Numbered from the stretch's first letter, positions 1 to 10,424 are shown. The stretch is DNA of 64,000 bases from Alphaproteobacteria bacterium (GCA_021776235.1 JAJFGG010000069.1:62001-126000), one strand, 5' to 3'. A program made the numbers and translations. Notes: generated by a model not told the origin, from the letters alone.

Positions 1-2
1 TG

Positions 3-254
3 TATGTGGTGTTCGAACCCAACCATTTCATCAATGATTTTGATGGACTAACGGTTGCCGCCTCCCATGGATCGCCATGGCGATATGACACCTACGTGCC
101 AATTATCTTTGCCGGGTTTGGCGTTTCCGCACAACGCATTACCCGCCTGGTGCATACGGTCGATATCGCGCCGACCCTGTCCATAGTGGTCGGCGCAAAA
201 CCACCGTCCGGATCATCTGGCACACTGCTCGGCGAGATCATCAGAGCAAATTAG
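3..254 (+). CDS. alkaline phosphatase/sulfatase superfamily protein, C-terminal part
   Basis: The reading frame is open at the left edge, so only the last 83 residues are seen. The segment has the pattern of the C-terminal end of type I phosphodiesterase / alkaline phosphatase superfamily enzymes: an SHGSPWRYD stretch (metal-binding His), then VPIIFAG, then HTVDIAPTLS, then KPPSGSSG. That order matches PafA-like phosphatases, which hydrolyse phosphomonoesters in the periplasm. The signal peptide and nucleophile would lie outside the window. It converges on the acid phosphatase gene at 346-1185, with no clear terminator between them. A sulfatase-type activity cannot be excluded from this fragment. 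Confidence 0.7.
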   Translation, partial: YVVFEPNHFINDFDGLTVAASHGSPWRYDTYVPIIFAGFGVSAQRITRLVHTVDIAPTLSIVVGAKPPSGSSGTLLGEIIRAN

Positions 255-345
255 CAAGTCGATGATCACCATCAAATGACTCACAATAGCCCGGAAGTGC
301 TCTAACCTGCCAATTGTTGCCTATGGCGACGGCGATACAATGGTG

Positions 346-1185
346 TTATGGCTTCCATGCTTCCAGTGACCCGGCCTTTAGCGCGCGTTTTTCATCGCCG
401 GACAATTTGTAATTGAAGCCATAGGGGGCGGATTCCCAACTGCCGTAGGTCGGGTTGGCGACGACGATCCACTGCTTGCCCCATTTGGCTGTATGTTGCT
501 TCATCAACGCGGCCCGGCCGGCCTGGGTTTTCTTATAGCCGTCGACGAAATCACCGAAATTATCGCCGATCAGCAGCAGGACCCGGTAGTCCTTGCCCAC
601 ATGGCTGCGCCGCGGGCTCTTTTTCGAAGAGGCCCATTCCGGCCGCTCCTTTCTCAGCAACACGGTATCCACGTTGCCGCCCATGGGGTAGCCGAACTTT
701 TCCAAATTCTTGCGGGTGGCGTCTTCCAGATCGCCATTTCGGTTGGAAACGTAAAAGACCTTTACCCCCTTGCTGGCCGCGTATTTTGTAAACGCAAGGG
801 ATCCCGGAATTGGCCGTGACGTCACCGTGTTGACGAATTTGCCCCAGGTCTTGGGATGGAAGCTCTGGTCATTCAAAACCATCCAGGACTGATACGGCGA
901 ATTGTCCAGGACGGTTTCATCCACATCCAAGATGACCGCCGCCGGCCGATCACGGAAATCATCACCTTGTTCGGCGGCGGCGAGGGCGCTCCAGCCTTTG
1001 TCGGCCAATGCCTGATCCAAACGGATGGTGGCCAACGCGTAGGCGGTCAAGGCGCTGCCTTTGAACTCGACCGAACGCTGGGTCCACAGGGCCGCGTTCA
1101 GATTATCGTTGGGACCCGCGATGGCCGGTGTTGCCAGCATCGCCACGGCGCCGATTAGCACGGCCGATTTCAGTAGAATTCTCAT
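346..1185 (-). CDS. secreted HAD acid phosphatase, 5'-nucleotidase e(P4)-like
   Basis: A 279-aa protein with a Sec signal peptide (residues 1-23, ending in TPAIA) and the HAD nucleophile motif DVDETVLDN at about residue 87. The spacing is typical of class B/C acid phosphatases of the lipoprotein e(P4) family. There is no lipobox cysteine, so it is probably soluble in the periplasm. e(P4)-type enzymes dephosphorylate 5'-nucleotides to nucleosides. The gene lies 38 bp downstream of the nucleoside salvage operon on the same strand, so it plausibly supplies nucleosides to the BMP/ABC importer encoded there. Exact substrates are inferred. Confidence 0.8.
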   Translation of the reverse strand: MRILLKSAVLIGAVAMLATPAIAGPNDNLNAALWTQRSVEFKGSALTAYALATIRLDQALADKGWSALAAAEQGDDFRDRPAAVILDVDETVLDNSPYQSWMVLNDQSFHPKTWGKFVNTVTSRPIPGSLAFTKYAASKGVKVFYVSNRNGDLEDATRKNLEKFGYPMGGNVDTVLLRKERPEWASSKKSPRRSHVGKDYRVLLLIGDNFGDFVDGYKKTQAGRAALMKQHTAKWGKQWIVVANPTYGSWESAPYGFNYKLSGDEKRALKAGSLEAWKP

Positions 1186-1223
1186 ATTGACCTCCCCCAG
1201 TGCGGATGTTCAAAGCGATGATA

Positions 1224-1919
1224 TCAAAGACCGGAGACCAGGTCCGGCAAATTTCCGATCCGCTCGATCCGCCGGTACCTGGGGTGGCTGGGTTCAGCCT
1301 GATGGCGCTCGAACGAGGCGGTGACATGATAGGGCACATAGACGCCGTATCCGCCCAATTCCAGGATCGGCAACACGTCGGATGGGATCGAATTTCCGAT
1401 CATCAAAGTCTGGTTGGAGGCAAGATCAAGACGCGTAAACAGCGCGCGGTATGTTGCCACATCCTTCAAGGCGACAATTTCAATGGCCTCGAAATAGTGA
1501 TTCAGACCGGATTGCAAAATCTTGTTCTGCTGATCCATCACGTCACCTTTGGTGATCATGATCAGGCGGTGGCGTTGCGCCAGATCGGTCAGCACCGCCT
1601 CTACGCCGGGCAAAAGTTCCATGGGCCGATCCAGCATCGCCTTGCCCATCATGGCGATCTCATGGATGTCAGCCGCACTGATCCGCTGTCCCGAGATTTC
1701 GATTGCCGCTTCGATCATCGACAGGGTGAAACCTTTGACGCCATAGCCGAACAGCTTGATGTTGCGTTCCTCGATGCCATGCAGCCGGCTCTGGACCTCG
1801 TCATGAGGGGCGTAGGCGTCGAGGATTTCCGAAAGGCGCATCTGGGTTGCCTGAAAGTGGCTCTCGGTATGCCAGAGCGTGTCGTCGGCGTCGAAGGCTA
1901 TGGTTGCAAGTCTGCTCAT
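1224..1919 (-). CDS. HAD-superfamily hydrolase
   Basis: A 231-aa HAD subfamily IA phosphatase. Motif I is FDADDTLWH near residue 9, motif II is ITKGD near residue 128, and motif IV lies around GNSIPSDV. The protein resembles YjjG-type nucleotide phosphatases, whose cap domain lies between motifs I and II. It overlaps adenosine deaminase by 4 bp (ATGA), which makes it the last tightly coupled gene of the nucleoside operon. A role in dephosphorylating a nucleotide or sugar phosphate intermediate is inferred from position only. Confidence 0.75.
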   Translation of the reverse strand: MSRLATIAFDADDTLWHTESHFQATQMRLSEILDAYAPHDEVQSRLHGIEERNIKLFGYGVKGFTLSMIEAAIEISGQRISAADIHEIAMMGKAMLDRPMELLPGVEAVLTDLAQRHRLIMITKGDVMDQQNKILQSGLNHYFEAIEIVALKDVATYRALFTRLDLASNQTLMIGNSIPSDVLPILELGGYGVYVPYHVTASFERHQAEPSHPRYRRIERIGNLPDLVSGL

Positions 1920-2941
1920 GGCTGTCCTTCGGCATTCGGCGAATGGCCCATGAAATTATTCAGGCGGCTCAACAGTTTCGCCCTGGTTTCGTCGTCCGCG
2001 AAAGAGCCTTCGATGGCGGTCCGGGTGAAGCCAAGCAAGGTATCGTCATCGAAGCCATAGGCAGCTGCGGCACGGGCGTATTCCCGGCCGATGCTGGTGT
2101 CGAAAAAAGGCGGATCATCCGAATTCAGCGTCACCCGGCAGCCCGCCTCGAGCAATCGCGGCAGGGGATGCTGCTGATGGTCGGCGTAAATACCAAGGGC
2201 GATGTTGCTGCCTGGGCAAACCTCCAGAAGCAGCTCCCGTTTCGCCAGTTCCGCGACCAGCGCCGGGTCCTCAACGGCGCGAATGCCATGGCCGATCCGG
2301 CGCACCGGTAACGCGTCCATGGCGGCGCGGACGCTTTCCGGACCCGCGACTTCGCCGGCATGCGCGGTACAGGGCAATCCGGCGGCATCGGCCTTTGCGA
2401 AGGCCGGGGCGAAGTCCGCACATTCATAGGCCAGTTCGTTCCCAGCCATGCCGAAGCCGACCACATAGGGGTGCGGATCGTGCACCATGGCATCGACGAT
2501 CTTCATGGCGCTGTCCGGGCCGAAATGCCTGACGCAGATGATGATGATGCGGCCGACGATGCCGAAATCCCGCTCGGCATCCTCGATCCCCTGGATGGCG
2601 CCGGCGAGGTGTTCGGCGTAACTCAATCCGGCCTCGGCCGCATGATCGGGCGACAGGAAAACCTCCACATAAATGGCGCCTTCGCTGGCGCAGGCGGTGA
2701 GGTACTCATAACTGATGTCACGGTAATCCCGCACCGTCCGAATACAACGGGCAGCCCTGTCATAGGCGTCGAGAAACCCGGGAAACCCGTTCCAGGCGAA
2801 ACGGTCATCTCCGTCAAACAGCCCAGGGGGTACCTCGAGGCGGTTGCGTGCCGCCAGTTTGCGAATAAGCCGCGGCGCTGCCGTCCCTTCTAAATGACAG
2901 TGCAGGTCGGCCTTTGGTATCTGGCCCGTCATGGCAGGCAA
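1916..2941 (-). CDS. add: adenosine deaminase
   Basis: A 341-aa TIM-barrel deaminase that converts (deoxy)adenosine to (deoxy)inosine in the cytoplasm. Zinc ligands and catalytic motifs are visible in order: ADLHCHLEG near residue 12, HAGE near 193, GHGIRAVED near 217 and NSDDPPFF near 273. Length is normal for the family. The start overlaps the deoB stop region by 13 bp, which indicates translational coupling. Its product inosine would feed the purine nucleoside phosphorylase encoded in the same operon. Some proteins of this group deaminate adenine instead, and sequence alone does not fully settle that. Confidence 0.88.
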   Translation of the reverse strand: MPAMTGQIPKADLHCHLEGTAAPRLIRKLAARNRLEVPPGLFDGDDRFAWNGFPGFLDAYDRAARCIRTVRDYRDISYEYLTACASEGAIYVEVFLSPDHAAEAGLSYAEHLAGAIQGIEDAERDFGIVGRIIIICVRHFGPDSAMKIVDAMVHDPHPYVVGFGMAGNELAYECADFAPAFAKADAAGLPCTAHAGEVAGPESVRAAMDALPVRRIGHGIRAVEDPALVAELAKRELLLEVCPGSNIALGIYADHQQHPLPRLLEAGCRVTLNSDDPPFFDTSIGREYARAAAAYGFDDDTLLGFTRTAIEGSFADDETRAKLLSRLNNFMGHSPNAEGQP

Positions 2942-4152
2942 GAGCCGCCGAACCGCAACGGCGGCAGGCCCAGGTGCGCCGCCATGCTTTGACCAATATC
3001 CGCGAAGCTTTCGCGCCGGCTCAGATTGCCGGCCGCAACATCGGGGCCGAACATGATGAAGGGGACGTTTTCCCGGGTGTGATCACTGCCGGGAAAGGTT
3101 GGATCGCAGCCATGGTCGGCGGTCAGGACGGCCAGGTCACCGGGGCGCAGGATCACTTCCAGTGCCGGCAGCCGGCGGTCGAAGGCTTCCAGCGCCGCCG
3201 CGTATCCGGCGATATCCCGGCGGTGCCCGTACAGGCTGTCGAAATCAACGAAATTGACGAAAACCAGCGCCCCGTCCTTGGCGTCCGCCACTTCGCATAA
3301 GGTCAGATCAAACAATCCATCCGTGTCCGCCGCCGTGACTTTTCGGCTGATGCCCCGGCCCGCGAAAATATCGGCGATTTTGCCGACGGACACGACCTCC
3401 CGTCCGGCCTCAAACGCGTGGTCCAGCAAGGTCGGGCCGTGCGGCGGCGTGGTCAGGTCGCGCCGGTTGGCGGTGCGGTGAAAGGCGCCAGGCGCCTCGC
3501 CGGCAAAGGGCCGGGCAATGACCCGGGCGATGTTGAGCGGTTCAAGCAAACCCTTAGCCGCCGCGCATAATTCATAAAGCCGGCTCAGGCCGAAATGGCT
3601 TTCATGTGCGGCAATCTGAAAGACGGAATCGGCGGATGTGTAGCAGATCGGCTTGCCGGTCTTCATATGCTCGACGCCCAGCCGCTCGATAATCTCGGTG
3701 CCCGAGGCGTGGCAATTTCCCAGAATACCAGGCAAGGCGCATTCCTTGATCAAAGCCTCGATGATTTCGGATGGAAAACATGGATTGATCCTGGGGAAAT
3801 AGCCCCAATCGAAGTTCACCGGCAGCCCCGCGATTTCCCAATGGCCGCTTGGTGTGTCCTTGCCGCGGCTCCTTTCCAACGCATAGCCGTAGGCGCCCGT
3901 GGGCGCGGCATTCGCCTGCAAGCCTGCCGGCAGCCGTCCACTGCTCTCGGCGGCGGCACGGGTCAGACCCAGCCGGGTCAGGTTGGGAACCATCAGCGCG
4001 CCCTGACGCAGGCCCGGACGATCAGCCTTTCCCAGGGCACACGCTTCCGCGATATGTCCCCAGGTATCGGCGCCATCATCGCCGAAGTCCGCCGCATCCG
4101 GCGCCCCGCCGATGCCGAGGGAATCAATCACCATGATGAAGGCGCGGGTCAT
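2929..4152 (-). CDS. deoB: phosphopentomutase
   Basis: A 407-aa alkaline phosphatase superfamily mutase that interconverts (deoxy)ribose-1-phosphate and (deoxy)ribose-5-phosphate. The N-terminus [14 protein letters not shown] carries the first metal-binding Asp. [10 protein letters not shown] around residue 97 holds the phosphate-accepting Thr region, and [19 protein letters not shown] near 345 supplies the C-terminal Asp/His metal ligands. Full length for DeoB. It overlaps deoA by 4 bp and sits directly after the two phosphorylases that make its substrates. Confidence 0.93.
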   Translation of the reverse strand: MTRAFIMVIDSLGIGGAPDAADFGDDGADTWGHIAEACALGKADRPGLRQGALMVPNLTRLGLTRAAAESSGRLPAGLQANAAPTGAYGYALERSRGKDTPSGHWEIAGLPVNFDWGYFPRINPCFPSEIIEALIKECALPGILGNCHASGTEIIERLGVEHMKTGKPICYTSADSVFQIAAHESHFGLSRLYELCAAAKGLLEPLNIARVIARPFAGEAPGAFHRTANRRDLTTPPHGPTLLDHAFEAGREVVSVGKIADIFAGRGISRKVTAADTDGLFDLTLCEVADAKDGALVFVNFVDFDSLYGHRRDIAGYAAALEAFDRRLPALEVILRPGDLAVLTADHGCDPTFPGSDHTRENVPFIMFGPDVAAGNLSRRESFADIGQSMAAHLGLPPLRFGGSCLP

Positions 4153-5486
4153 AGGTCTTCCCTGGTGATGCGTTGACGGACCATCGGAGCGGGCTGCGGC
4201 GCGCTGTCGGCCACGGCGTAGGCGGCGCGCAATTGTGCCATGGCGGCTCTGGCCGCAGTCTCGTCACGGGCGTGGACCATGGCCAGCGGCCGGTCCCGGC
4301 CGACCTGATCACCGATGCCGCGGACCTCGCTCAGGCCCACCGCATGGTCGATGGCATCACCCGCCCGGCGGCGGCCGCCGCCCAGGCCGACGACGGCAAC
4401 GCCGACGGCGCGGGTATCGACGGCACTGACAACGCCATCGTTGCCGGCAAGGCAGGGCATCTGCAACGGCGCGGCCGGCAGGTGTAGAGACGGATTCTCC
4501 AGGAAGTCGGCCGGTCCGCCAAGGGCGGCGACCATGCGGGCGAACTGGGTGGCGGCGGCACCACTATGCAACGCCTGTTCGGTCCTGCGTCGGCCGTCTT
4601 CGGCGCTGTCGGCGATGCCTCCCAAGACCAGCATCTCGGCCGCCAAGGCCATGACAACCGCATGCAAACGGCTCTCTTGCTCTCCTTGGCCGGCCAGATA
4701 GGCGGAGGCTTCGGCCACTTCCAGGGCATTGCCGACATTGTGGCCCAGGACCTGGTCCATGTCGGTAATCAGCGCGGCTGTGTGCAGACCGGCGCCGTTG
4801 GCAACGCTGACGATGCTTTGCGCCAGTTGCCGCGCCATGGCCTCCTCAGCGGCAAAGGCGCCACTGCCGGTTTTTATGTCCATCACCAGGCCCTGCAGGC
4901 CGGCGGCCAGCTTTTTCGACAGGATCGAGGCGGTGATCAGGGGCACCGATTCCACCGTCGCCGTGACGTCGCGGATGCCATAGAGGCGGCGGTCGGCGGG
5001 CGCAAGGTTGCCAGTCTGACCGATGATGGCGCAACCGGCTTCCGCCACCACGCGGCGGAACAGCGCGTTGTCCGGCGCCGTGGCATAGCCGGGGATGGCC
5101 TCAAGCTTGTCCAGAGTGCCGCCGGTATGTCCCAGGCCCCGGCCGGAAATCATCGGCACGAAGCCGCCGCAGGCGGCAATGATCGGGGCCAGCATCAGGC
5201 TGACCTTGTCACCGACGCCCCCCGTGGAATGCTTATCCAACACGGGGCCGGGCAGATCGAGATCAGACCAGTCAAGCACGCTGCCCGAATGGGTCATCTC
5301 GCGGGTCAGAATGACGCATTCGTCCCTGCTCATGCCCTGGAAGAAAACCGCCATGGCGAATGCCGCCACCTGTCCCTCGCTGATCGAAAGGTCGGTCAGG
5401 CCGCGCACCATGAAAGCGATTTCCTCCGGCGTCAGGATTTCGCCGTCCCGTTTCCGGCGGATGATTTCCTGGGGCAGCAAGCTCAT
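4149..5486 (-). CDS. deoA: thymidine phosphorylase
   Basis: Phosphorolyses thymidine (and deoxyuridine) to the base and deoxyribose-1-phosphate. I place the start at 5486 ([15 protein letters not shown]), giving 445 aa, the usual family length. The frame stays open further upstream, but that part only reads through the purine phosphorylase gene. Motifs include [10 protein letters not shown] (phosphate loop) and [16 protein letters not shown], the thymidine/pyrimidine phosphorylase signature, near residue 110. ATGA overlaps on both sides show tight coupling with the PNP gene upstream and deoB downstream. Confidence 0.93.
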   Translation of the reverse strand: MSLLPQEIIRRKRDGEILTPEEIAFMVRGLTDLSISEGQVAAFAMAVFFQGMSRDECVILTREMTHSGSVLDWSDLDLPGPVLDKHSTGGVGDKVSLMLAPIIAACGGFVPMISGRGLGHTGGTLDKLEAIPGYATAPDNALFRRVVAEAGCAIIGQTGNLAPADRRLYGIRDVTATVESVPLITASILSKKLAAGLQGLVMDIKTGSGAFAAEEAMARQLAQSIVSVANGAGLHTAALITDMDQVLGHNVGNALEVAEASAYLAGQGEQESRLHAVVMALAAEMLVLGGIADSAEDGRRRTEQALHSGAAATQFARMVAALGGPADFLENPSLHLPAAPLQMPCLAGNDGVVSAVDTRAVGVAVVGLGGGRRRAGDAIDHAVGLSEVRGIGDQVGRDRPLAMVHARDETAARAAMAQLRAAYAVADSAPQPAPMVRQRITREDL

Positions 5487-6289
5487 GGCGCCCGGCCCTG
5501 ATAGCGCGCAAGGAAAGCCAACAACAGGGACTGCAGACCGTCCGCGGCGCGGTCCGCCGCCGCCACGGTCTGGGCGTGGCTCAACGGTGTTCCGCTCAGG
5601 CCCGCCGCGAGGTTGGTGATAATCGACAGGGCGGCCACCTTGATGCCGGCATGGCGGGCCAGGATCACTTCCGGCACAGTGGACATGCCAACCGCATCGG
5701 CACCCAGAATTTTCGCCGCCCTTATTTCCGCGGGGGTTTCGAAATTGGGTCCGCAGAACCACATATAGACACCGTCGTGGAGTTCGATGCCGGCGGCGGC
5801 GGCGGCTTCGTGAAACATCGCGCAAAGGTCCCGGTCATAGGCGCCGGACAGATCTACGAAGCGCGCGCTGCCCGGTTCGCCGAACAATGGTGATATGCCG
5901 GTAAAATTGATGTGGTCGGACGTCAGCATGATGCTGCCTGGGCCAGTGTCAGGGTTCACGCTGCCGGCTGCGTTGGTAAGGATCAGGCACTCCACGCCCA
6001 AGGCCGCCAGCGTACGGATCGGAATCTTCATGGCGTCCGCCCGGCCGCTTTCATAGTAATGGCTGCGCCCTTGCATGACGGCCAGCGGGGTGCCGTTGAC
6101 GTTGCCCAGCAGCAGGCGGCCGGCATGACCCTGCACCCCCGCGTTCGGGAAACCTGGCAGCTCGGCATAGGGGATGGCGACCGCGTCATCAATCGCATCG
6201 ACAAACCCGCCCAGGCCCGAGCCCAGGATCAGGCCGGCCGTGGGGGCAAATTCGGGTGCCCGTTCGCGAATGAGCTCGATGGCGCTCAT
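5483..6289 (-). CDS. purine nucleoside phosphorylase (trimeric type)
   Basis: A 268-aa phosphorylase of the PNP/MTAP family acting on inosine and guanosine. The phosphate-binding GLILGSGLGG is at residue 19, GRSHYYE near 80, the ILTNAAGSVN segment near 103 and the base-binding EVILARHAGIKVAALSI region near 212. Length and motifs fit the low-molecular-mass (punA/xapA-like) group rather than hexameric DeoD. It overlaps cdd and deoA by 4 bp each. Together with add and deoB it forms a complete purine nucleoside route to free base and pentose-5-phosphate. Confidence 0.9.
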   Translation of the reverse strand: MSAIELIRERAPEFAPTAGLILGSGLGGFVDAIDDAVAIPYAELPGFPNAGVQGHAGRLLLGNVNGTPLAVMQGRSHYYESGRADAMKIPIRTLAALGVECLILTNAAGSVNPDTGPGSIMLTSDHINFTGISPLFGEPGSARFVDLSGAYDRDLCAMFHEAAAAAGIELHDGVYMWFCGPNFETPAEIRAAKILGADAVGMSTVPEVILARHAGIKVAALSIITNLAAGLSGTPLSHAQTVAAADRAADGLQSLLLAFLARYQGRAP

Positions 6290-6693
6290 TCGTCCCGATC
6301 CTGCCTGACATGGTCGGGACCGAAAGAGGCAGGCAACAGTTCGCCAAGGGTAAAACTGCGGCGCAGGCCGTCGGGACCGCAGATGTGGATCGGCGTCGCC
6401 TCGTCAGCAAATTCCCGCAGCCGCTGCCTACACCCGCCGCAGGGCGTGACCAGGGCATCGCCAGGGCCGATGACGGCGGCCTCAATCAACCTCGTTTCGC
6501 CGGCCATGACCAGTTGCGCGATCGCCGCCGTCTCGGCGCAGCAGCCCTCGGGATAGGCGGCATTTTCAACGTTGCAGCCGGCGTAAAGCGTGCCGCTTTG
6601 CCCCCGCACCACCGCGCCGACCCGGAATTTCGAATAGGGCGCATGTGCCCTGGCCATTGCCTGCCGGGCCAGGCGGAACATTGCTTCATCCAT
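6286..6693 (-). CDS. cdd: cytidine deaminase
   Basis: A 135-aa tetrameric-type cytidine deaminase that converts (deoxy)cytidine to (deoxy)uridine. Zinc-site motifs are present: AAYPEGCCAETAAI (CAE, with Cys as ligand and Glu as proton shuttle) near residue 53 and PCGGCRQRL near 90. The N-terminal YSKFRVGAVV substrate segment is also present. Length is standard for the short form. It overlaps the PNP gene by 4 bp and follows the permease gene after 1 bp. Confidence 0.93.
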   Translation of the reverse strand: MDEAMFRLARQAMARAHAPYSKFRVGAVVRGQSGTLYAGCNVENAAYPEGCCAETAAIAQLVMAGETRLIEAAVIGPGDALVTPCGGCRQRLREFADEATPIHICGPDGLRRSFTLGELLPASFGPDHVRQDRDE

Positions 6694-6694
6694 C

Positions 6695-7669
6695 TTACGC
6701 CTCCTTGACGTAGGGCACGCCGATGGCCTTGGGCGCCACCGCCTTGCCGATGAAACCGGCCAATAGCACGACGGTCAAGATATAAGGCAGGGCCTGGATC
6801 AACTGTACAGGGACTTCGCCGAGGCCGGGCACGACAACGCCCTGCAGGCGAATTGCGACCGCATCCAGCAGGCCGAACATGAGGCAGGCGCCAAGGGCTG
6901 GAACAGGCCGCCATTTGCCGAAAATCATCGCCGCCAGGGCGATGTACCCCTGCCCAGCGGACATGTCCCGCACAAAGCCGGCGTTCTGTGCGATCGCCAG
7001 ATAGGTTCCGGCAATACCGGTAAGAAGGCCGCAGATCATCACCGCGCGGTAACGCAGCCAGGCAACCGAAATGCCGGCGGTATCGACCGCGTGCGGATTT
7101 TCTCCCACCGCGCGCAGGCGCAAGCCGAAACGGGTGCGGTAGATCACCCACCAGGTCGCAAAAACAGCAAAAAAGGCGGTATAGACCAACAGGTTATGGC
7201 CACTCAGGAAACCGCTATAGAGGGTGCCGAGCAGCGGTACGTCCGCCAGGGCGCTGGCGAGGGGCAGCTCCAGCGGCATGAACCGGGCCTCGGGTCCGAC
7301 ACCCGGCGTCTGCCCGCCGCGCTGGAACCAGGCGATGCCAAGCACCACGGTCAAGCCGGAGACAAGGATATTGATGGCCACGCCGCTGACCACGTGATTG
7401 CCGTTGTGGGTGATGCAGGCAAAACCGTGCAGCAGGGCAAGACAGACCGCCAGAGCTACGCCGGCGGCCAGGGCAAGCCACACGGAACCGGTTACGGCGG
7501 CGACGCTGGCGGCAATGAAGGCGGCGCCCAACATCTTGCCTTCCAGTCCGATATCGATGATGCCGGAGCGTTCCGAAAACAGACCCGCCATGGCGCAGAG
7601 GATTAACGGCGTCGCCACCCGCACCGTGGCATTGGCGGTCAGGACGGCAAAGACGAAGGCATCTTCCAT
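6695..7669 (-). CDS. nucleoside ABC transporter permease (second)
   Basis: A 324-aa polytopic inner-membrane protein of the branched-chain amino acid/ribose permease superfamily, closest in pattern to the YufQ/NupC-type partner of BMP-family importers. The N-terminal region has GLFSERSGIIDIGLEGKM, the conserved segment of this permease type, followed by about eight to nine hydrophobic helices. It lies 3 bp after the other permease gene, so the two probably form the heterodimeric channel. Confidence 0.88.
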   Translation of the reverse strand: MEDAFVFAVLTANATVRVATPLILCAMAGLFSERSGIIDIGLEGKMLGAAFIAASVAAVTGSVWLALAAGVALAVCLALLHGFACITHNGNHVVSGVAINILVSGLTVVLGIAWFQRGGQTPGVGPEARFMPLELPLASALADVPLLGTLYSGFLSGHNLLVYTAFFAVFATWWVIYRTRFGLRLRAVGENPHAVDTAGISVAWLRYRAVMICGLLTGIAGTYLAIAQNAGFVRDMSAGQGYIALAAMIFGKWRPVPALGACLMFGLLDAVAIRLQGVVVPGLGEVPVQLIQALPYILTVVLLAGFIGKAVAPKAIGVPYVKEA

Positions 7670-7672
7670 TTT

Positions 7673-8800
7673 CTAGGCCTCCGATGCTGCGGGCGCACGG
7701 CGCGGCTTGACGGCATGATAGACCCGCTCCACCCAGGGCGCGGTCATATACGCCAAGGCGCCGGAAAACAGGATGACCAGGCCCTGGATGGTGACGACCA
7801 TTTCACGGGTGATGGCCGGCACCTCAAAAGCCAGTTCCGCACCACCTTGATAGAGCACGCCGAACAGCAGGCTTGCCAGGACCACGCCGATCGGATGATT
7901 GCGGCCCATCAGGGAAACGGCAATCCCGGTGAAGCCATAGCCGGCGGTAAAATCAAGCAGCAATCTGTGATGTACGCCCATGACTTCATTCAACCCGACA
8001 AAACCCGCCAGGCCGCCCGAGATACACATCGTGACGACAATGACGCGGCGCGGATTGACGCCGGCGTATACCGCCGCCCGTTCATTGTGGCCGACGGCGC
8101 GCAGTTCATAGCCCCATCGGGTGCGCCAGATATATGCACCCAATCCAAGACAGCAGAGCAGCGCCCAGACAATCGAGACATTGAGTGGCGAGCGGGCGAA
8201 GGGAATGCCGATCCAGGCCAGCGCCTCGTGCATAAAGGGCAGATGGCCACTCATACTAAACTCCCGGCTCTGCGGCGACATCTGGCCCGGCTGGATCAGC
8301 ACATTGACCATCAGGTAAACCATCAAGGCCGCGGCAATAAAATTGAACATGATGGTGGTGATGACGATATGGCTGCCGCGATAGGCCTGCAGATATGCCG
8401 GCACCGCGGCCCAGGCCGCACCGAAGATTGCCGAGGCCAGCAATCCCAGCGGCAGCAACAGCGCGATGGGCAGGGCGGCATCAAAGCCCAGCATGACCAG
8501 ACCAACACCCAGGCCACCCATATAGGCCTGTCCTTCGCCGCCGATGTTGAACAGTCCGGCATGAAAGGCGACCGCCACCGCAAGGCCGGTGAAAATGAAA
8601 TTGGTGGCGTAGTAGAGGGTGTAGCCGATGCCCTCCTGATAGCCCAGGGCACCTTTTACCATCACTGTCACCGCAACCAGCGGGTCCTCGCCTATGACGG
8701 TGATGATCAGGCCCGAGACGATCAGGGCCAGGGCAATATTGATCACCGGGATCAGACCGATGTCGATCCAGCGGGGCAGGCTGCGGCTATCCGTATTCAA
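7673..8800 (-). CDS. nucleoside ABC transporter permease (first)
   Basis: A 375-aa membrane protein of the YufP/NupB type with about eight to ten hydrophobic helices. The conserved FNIGGEGQAYMGG segment near residue 85 is the hallmark of this permease family. RRAPAASEA forms a short polar tail. The start overlaps the ATPase gene by 4 bp. With the BMP-like binding protein and the salvage enzymes alongside, purine or general (deoxy)nucleoside import is the likely function. Confidence 0.88.
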   Translation of the reverse strand: MNTDSRSLPRWIDIGLIPVINIALALIVSGLIITVIGEDPLVAVTVMVKGALGYQEGIGYTLYYATNFIFTGLAVAVAFHAGLFNIGGEGQAYMGGLGVGLVMLGFDAALPIALLLPLGLLASAIFGAAWAAVPAYLQAYRGSHIVITTIMFNFIAAALMVYLMVNVLIQPGQMSPQSREFSMSGHLPFMHEALAWIGIPFARSPLNVSIVWALLCCLGLGAYIWRTRWGYELRAVGHNERAAVYAGVNPRRVIVVTMCISGGLAGFVGLNEVMGVHHRLLLDFTAGYGFTGIAVSLMGRNHPIGVVLASLLFGVLYQGGAELAFEVPAITREMVVTIQGLVILFSGALAYMTAPWVERVYHAVKPRRAPAASEA

Positions 8801-10383
8801 TGCGCCGTTTCCACAGGCGCGGCATTTGCCATCAGCAATCCAAGGCTGCGTTCATCCGCATCCGCCGCCGGCAGTTCAGCGACGATGCGGCCTTCGAACA
8901 TGACCAGGATGCGGTCGCTGAGCGCCATGATTTCTTCCAACTCGACCGATACCAGAAGGATGGCGCAGCCGCGGTCGCGCAGCTCTATCAATTGCCGATG
9001 GATGAATTCAATGGCGCCAATATCAACACCGCGGGTCGGCTGGCCGACCAGCAGGACGTCCGGCGCGCGGTTCAGCTCACGGGCCAGGATCAGCTTTTGC
9101 TGATTGCCGCCCGACAAATTCGCCGACAGGGCTTCCGGCAAGGGCGGACGCACGTCGAATTGCGTCATCAGGTCGGCGCATTTTGCCTTTATCGCGACCT
9201 GATTAAACATGAAACCGGCCTGATACAAAGGATCGTTGTGGTAACCCAATATCGCCGATTCCCGGGCGGAGAATTCGCCCACCATGCCGAGGCGTTGCCT
9301 GTCCTCGGGTACATGCGCCAGGTGCAATGCCCGCAATTGCGCCGGATCGCAGGGGGCATTGGGCGTAATCCGGCGGCCGCCGATTTCAAAGAGACCGTCG
9401 TCGACGGGCAAGATGCCTGACAGGGCCTCCAGCAACTCGCTCTGGCCGTTACCCGAAACACCGGCAACGCCGACGATCTCGTGGGCCCGAATTTCAAAGC
9501 TGACGTCATCGACCCTCGGCACCTGGTAGGCATCCCGCACTGTCAGGTGCCCGACCCGTAACGCCACCGCACCGGCCGCGACCTCGGTTCTTTGCAGTTC
9601 GGCCCGAATTTTCCGTCCGACCATCAACTCCGCCAATTCCGCTTCCGAGGTCTCGGCCGTGGTTTTGCTGGCGACAACCTTGCCATGGCGCATGACCGTA
9701 ACGGTGTCCGTAATTGCCATGATTTCCCGTAGTTTGTGCGTGATCAGGATGACGGTGCCACCCTGCGCTTTCAGCGCCTTCAGAATTCGGAACAGCTGTT
9801 CGGTTTCCTGCGGCGTCAACACGCCGGTTGGTTCGTCCAGAATCAGGACCTTGGCGCCACGGTAAAGCGCTTTTAGAATTTCCACCCGCTGCAGTTCACC
9901 AACGGGCAGGTCTTCAATCACCGCTTTCGGATCAACATAGAGATCGTATTCGGCCTCCAACCGTTTAAGCTCGGACCGCGCGGCGGTGATGCTGCCACTC
10001 AGAAGGACACCGCTTTCCGCGCCCATCATGACATTCTCCAGGACCGTGAAAGTATCGACCAGCATGAAATGCTGATGCACCATGCCAATGCCCGCGGCGA
10101 TGGCCTTGTCCGGGCTGGCGATATTGACAGATTGTCCGGCAACCCTGATCTCGCCCTGATCGGCTTCATAAAAGCCGTAGAGGATACTCATCAGGGTTGA
10201 CTTGCCGGCCCCGTTTTCGCCGACAATACCGTGGATGTCGCCGGCGGCAATGGTCATGGAAACGTTCTGATTGGCCTGCACCGGGCCAAAGGACTTGCTG
10301 ATACCGTGCAGTTCGATCGCGGGCGGCGGGGAAGATGGTACCGCCGCCCGGTCGTTGGTCAGGCGATCATCGCCGGTGGACAT
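8797..10383 (-). CDS. nucleoside ABC transporter ATP-binding protein, tandem domains
   Basis: A 528-aa double ATPase of the YufO/NupA/RbsA type. The first domain has Walker A GENGAGKST near residue 57, the signature-like VGELQRVEI near 162 and Walker B LILDEPT near 182. The second domain has a degenerate P-loop, GVSGNGQSE, near 310 and the canonical signature LSGGNQQK near 426. The degenerate second P-loop is usual in this family. It energises the two permeases encoded immediately downstream and is located on the cytoplasmic membrane face. Confidence 0.92.
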   Translation of the reverse strand: MSTGDDRLTNDRAAVPSSPPPAIELHGISKSFGPVQANQNVSMTIAAGDIHGIVGENGAGKSTLMSILYGFYEADQGEIRVAGQSVNIASPDKAIAAGIGMVHQHFMLVDTFTVLENVMMGAESGVLLSGSITAARSELKRLEAEYDLYVDPKAVIEDLPVGELQRVEILKALYRGAKVLILDEPTGVLTPQETEQLFRILKALKAQGGTVILITHKLREIMAITDTVTVMRHGKVVASKTTAETSEAELAELMVGRKIRAELQRTEVAAGAVALRVGHLTVRDAYQVPRVDDVSFEIRAHEIVGVAGVSGNGQSELLEALSGILPVDDGLFEIGGRRITPNAPCDPAQLRALHLAHVPEDRQRLGMVGEFSARESAILGYHNDPLYQAGFMFNQVAIKAKCADLMTQFDVRPPLPEALSANLSGGNQQKLILARELNRAPDVLLVGQPTRGVDIGAIEFIHRQLIELRDRGCAILLVSVELEEIMALSDRILVMFEGRIVAELPAADADERSLGLLMANAAPVETAH

Positions 10384-10424
10384 GTCCGAAAATCAAATGC
10401 CAAAACACCGAAATAATCGAGCGG

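Noticed and set aside
1200-2060. 286-codon plus-strand open frame opposite the HAD and add genes
   Set aside because: Antisense shadow of two genes with clear family motifs on the minus strand.
5487-5825. N-terminal extension of thymidine phosphorylase
   Set aside because: The extension lies in the purine phosphorylase gene in another frame. Family proteins start at the MSLLPQEI equivalent and the ATGA overlap supports 5486.
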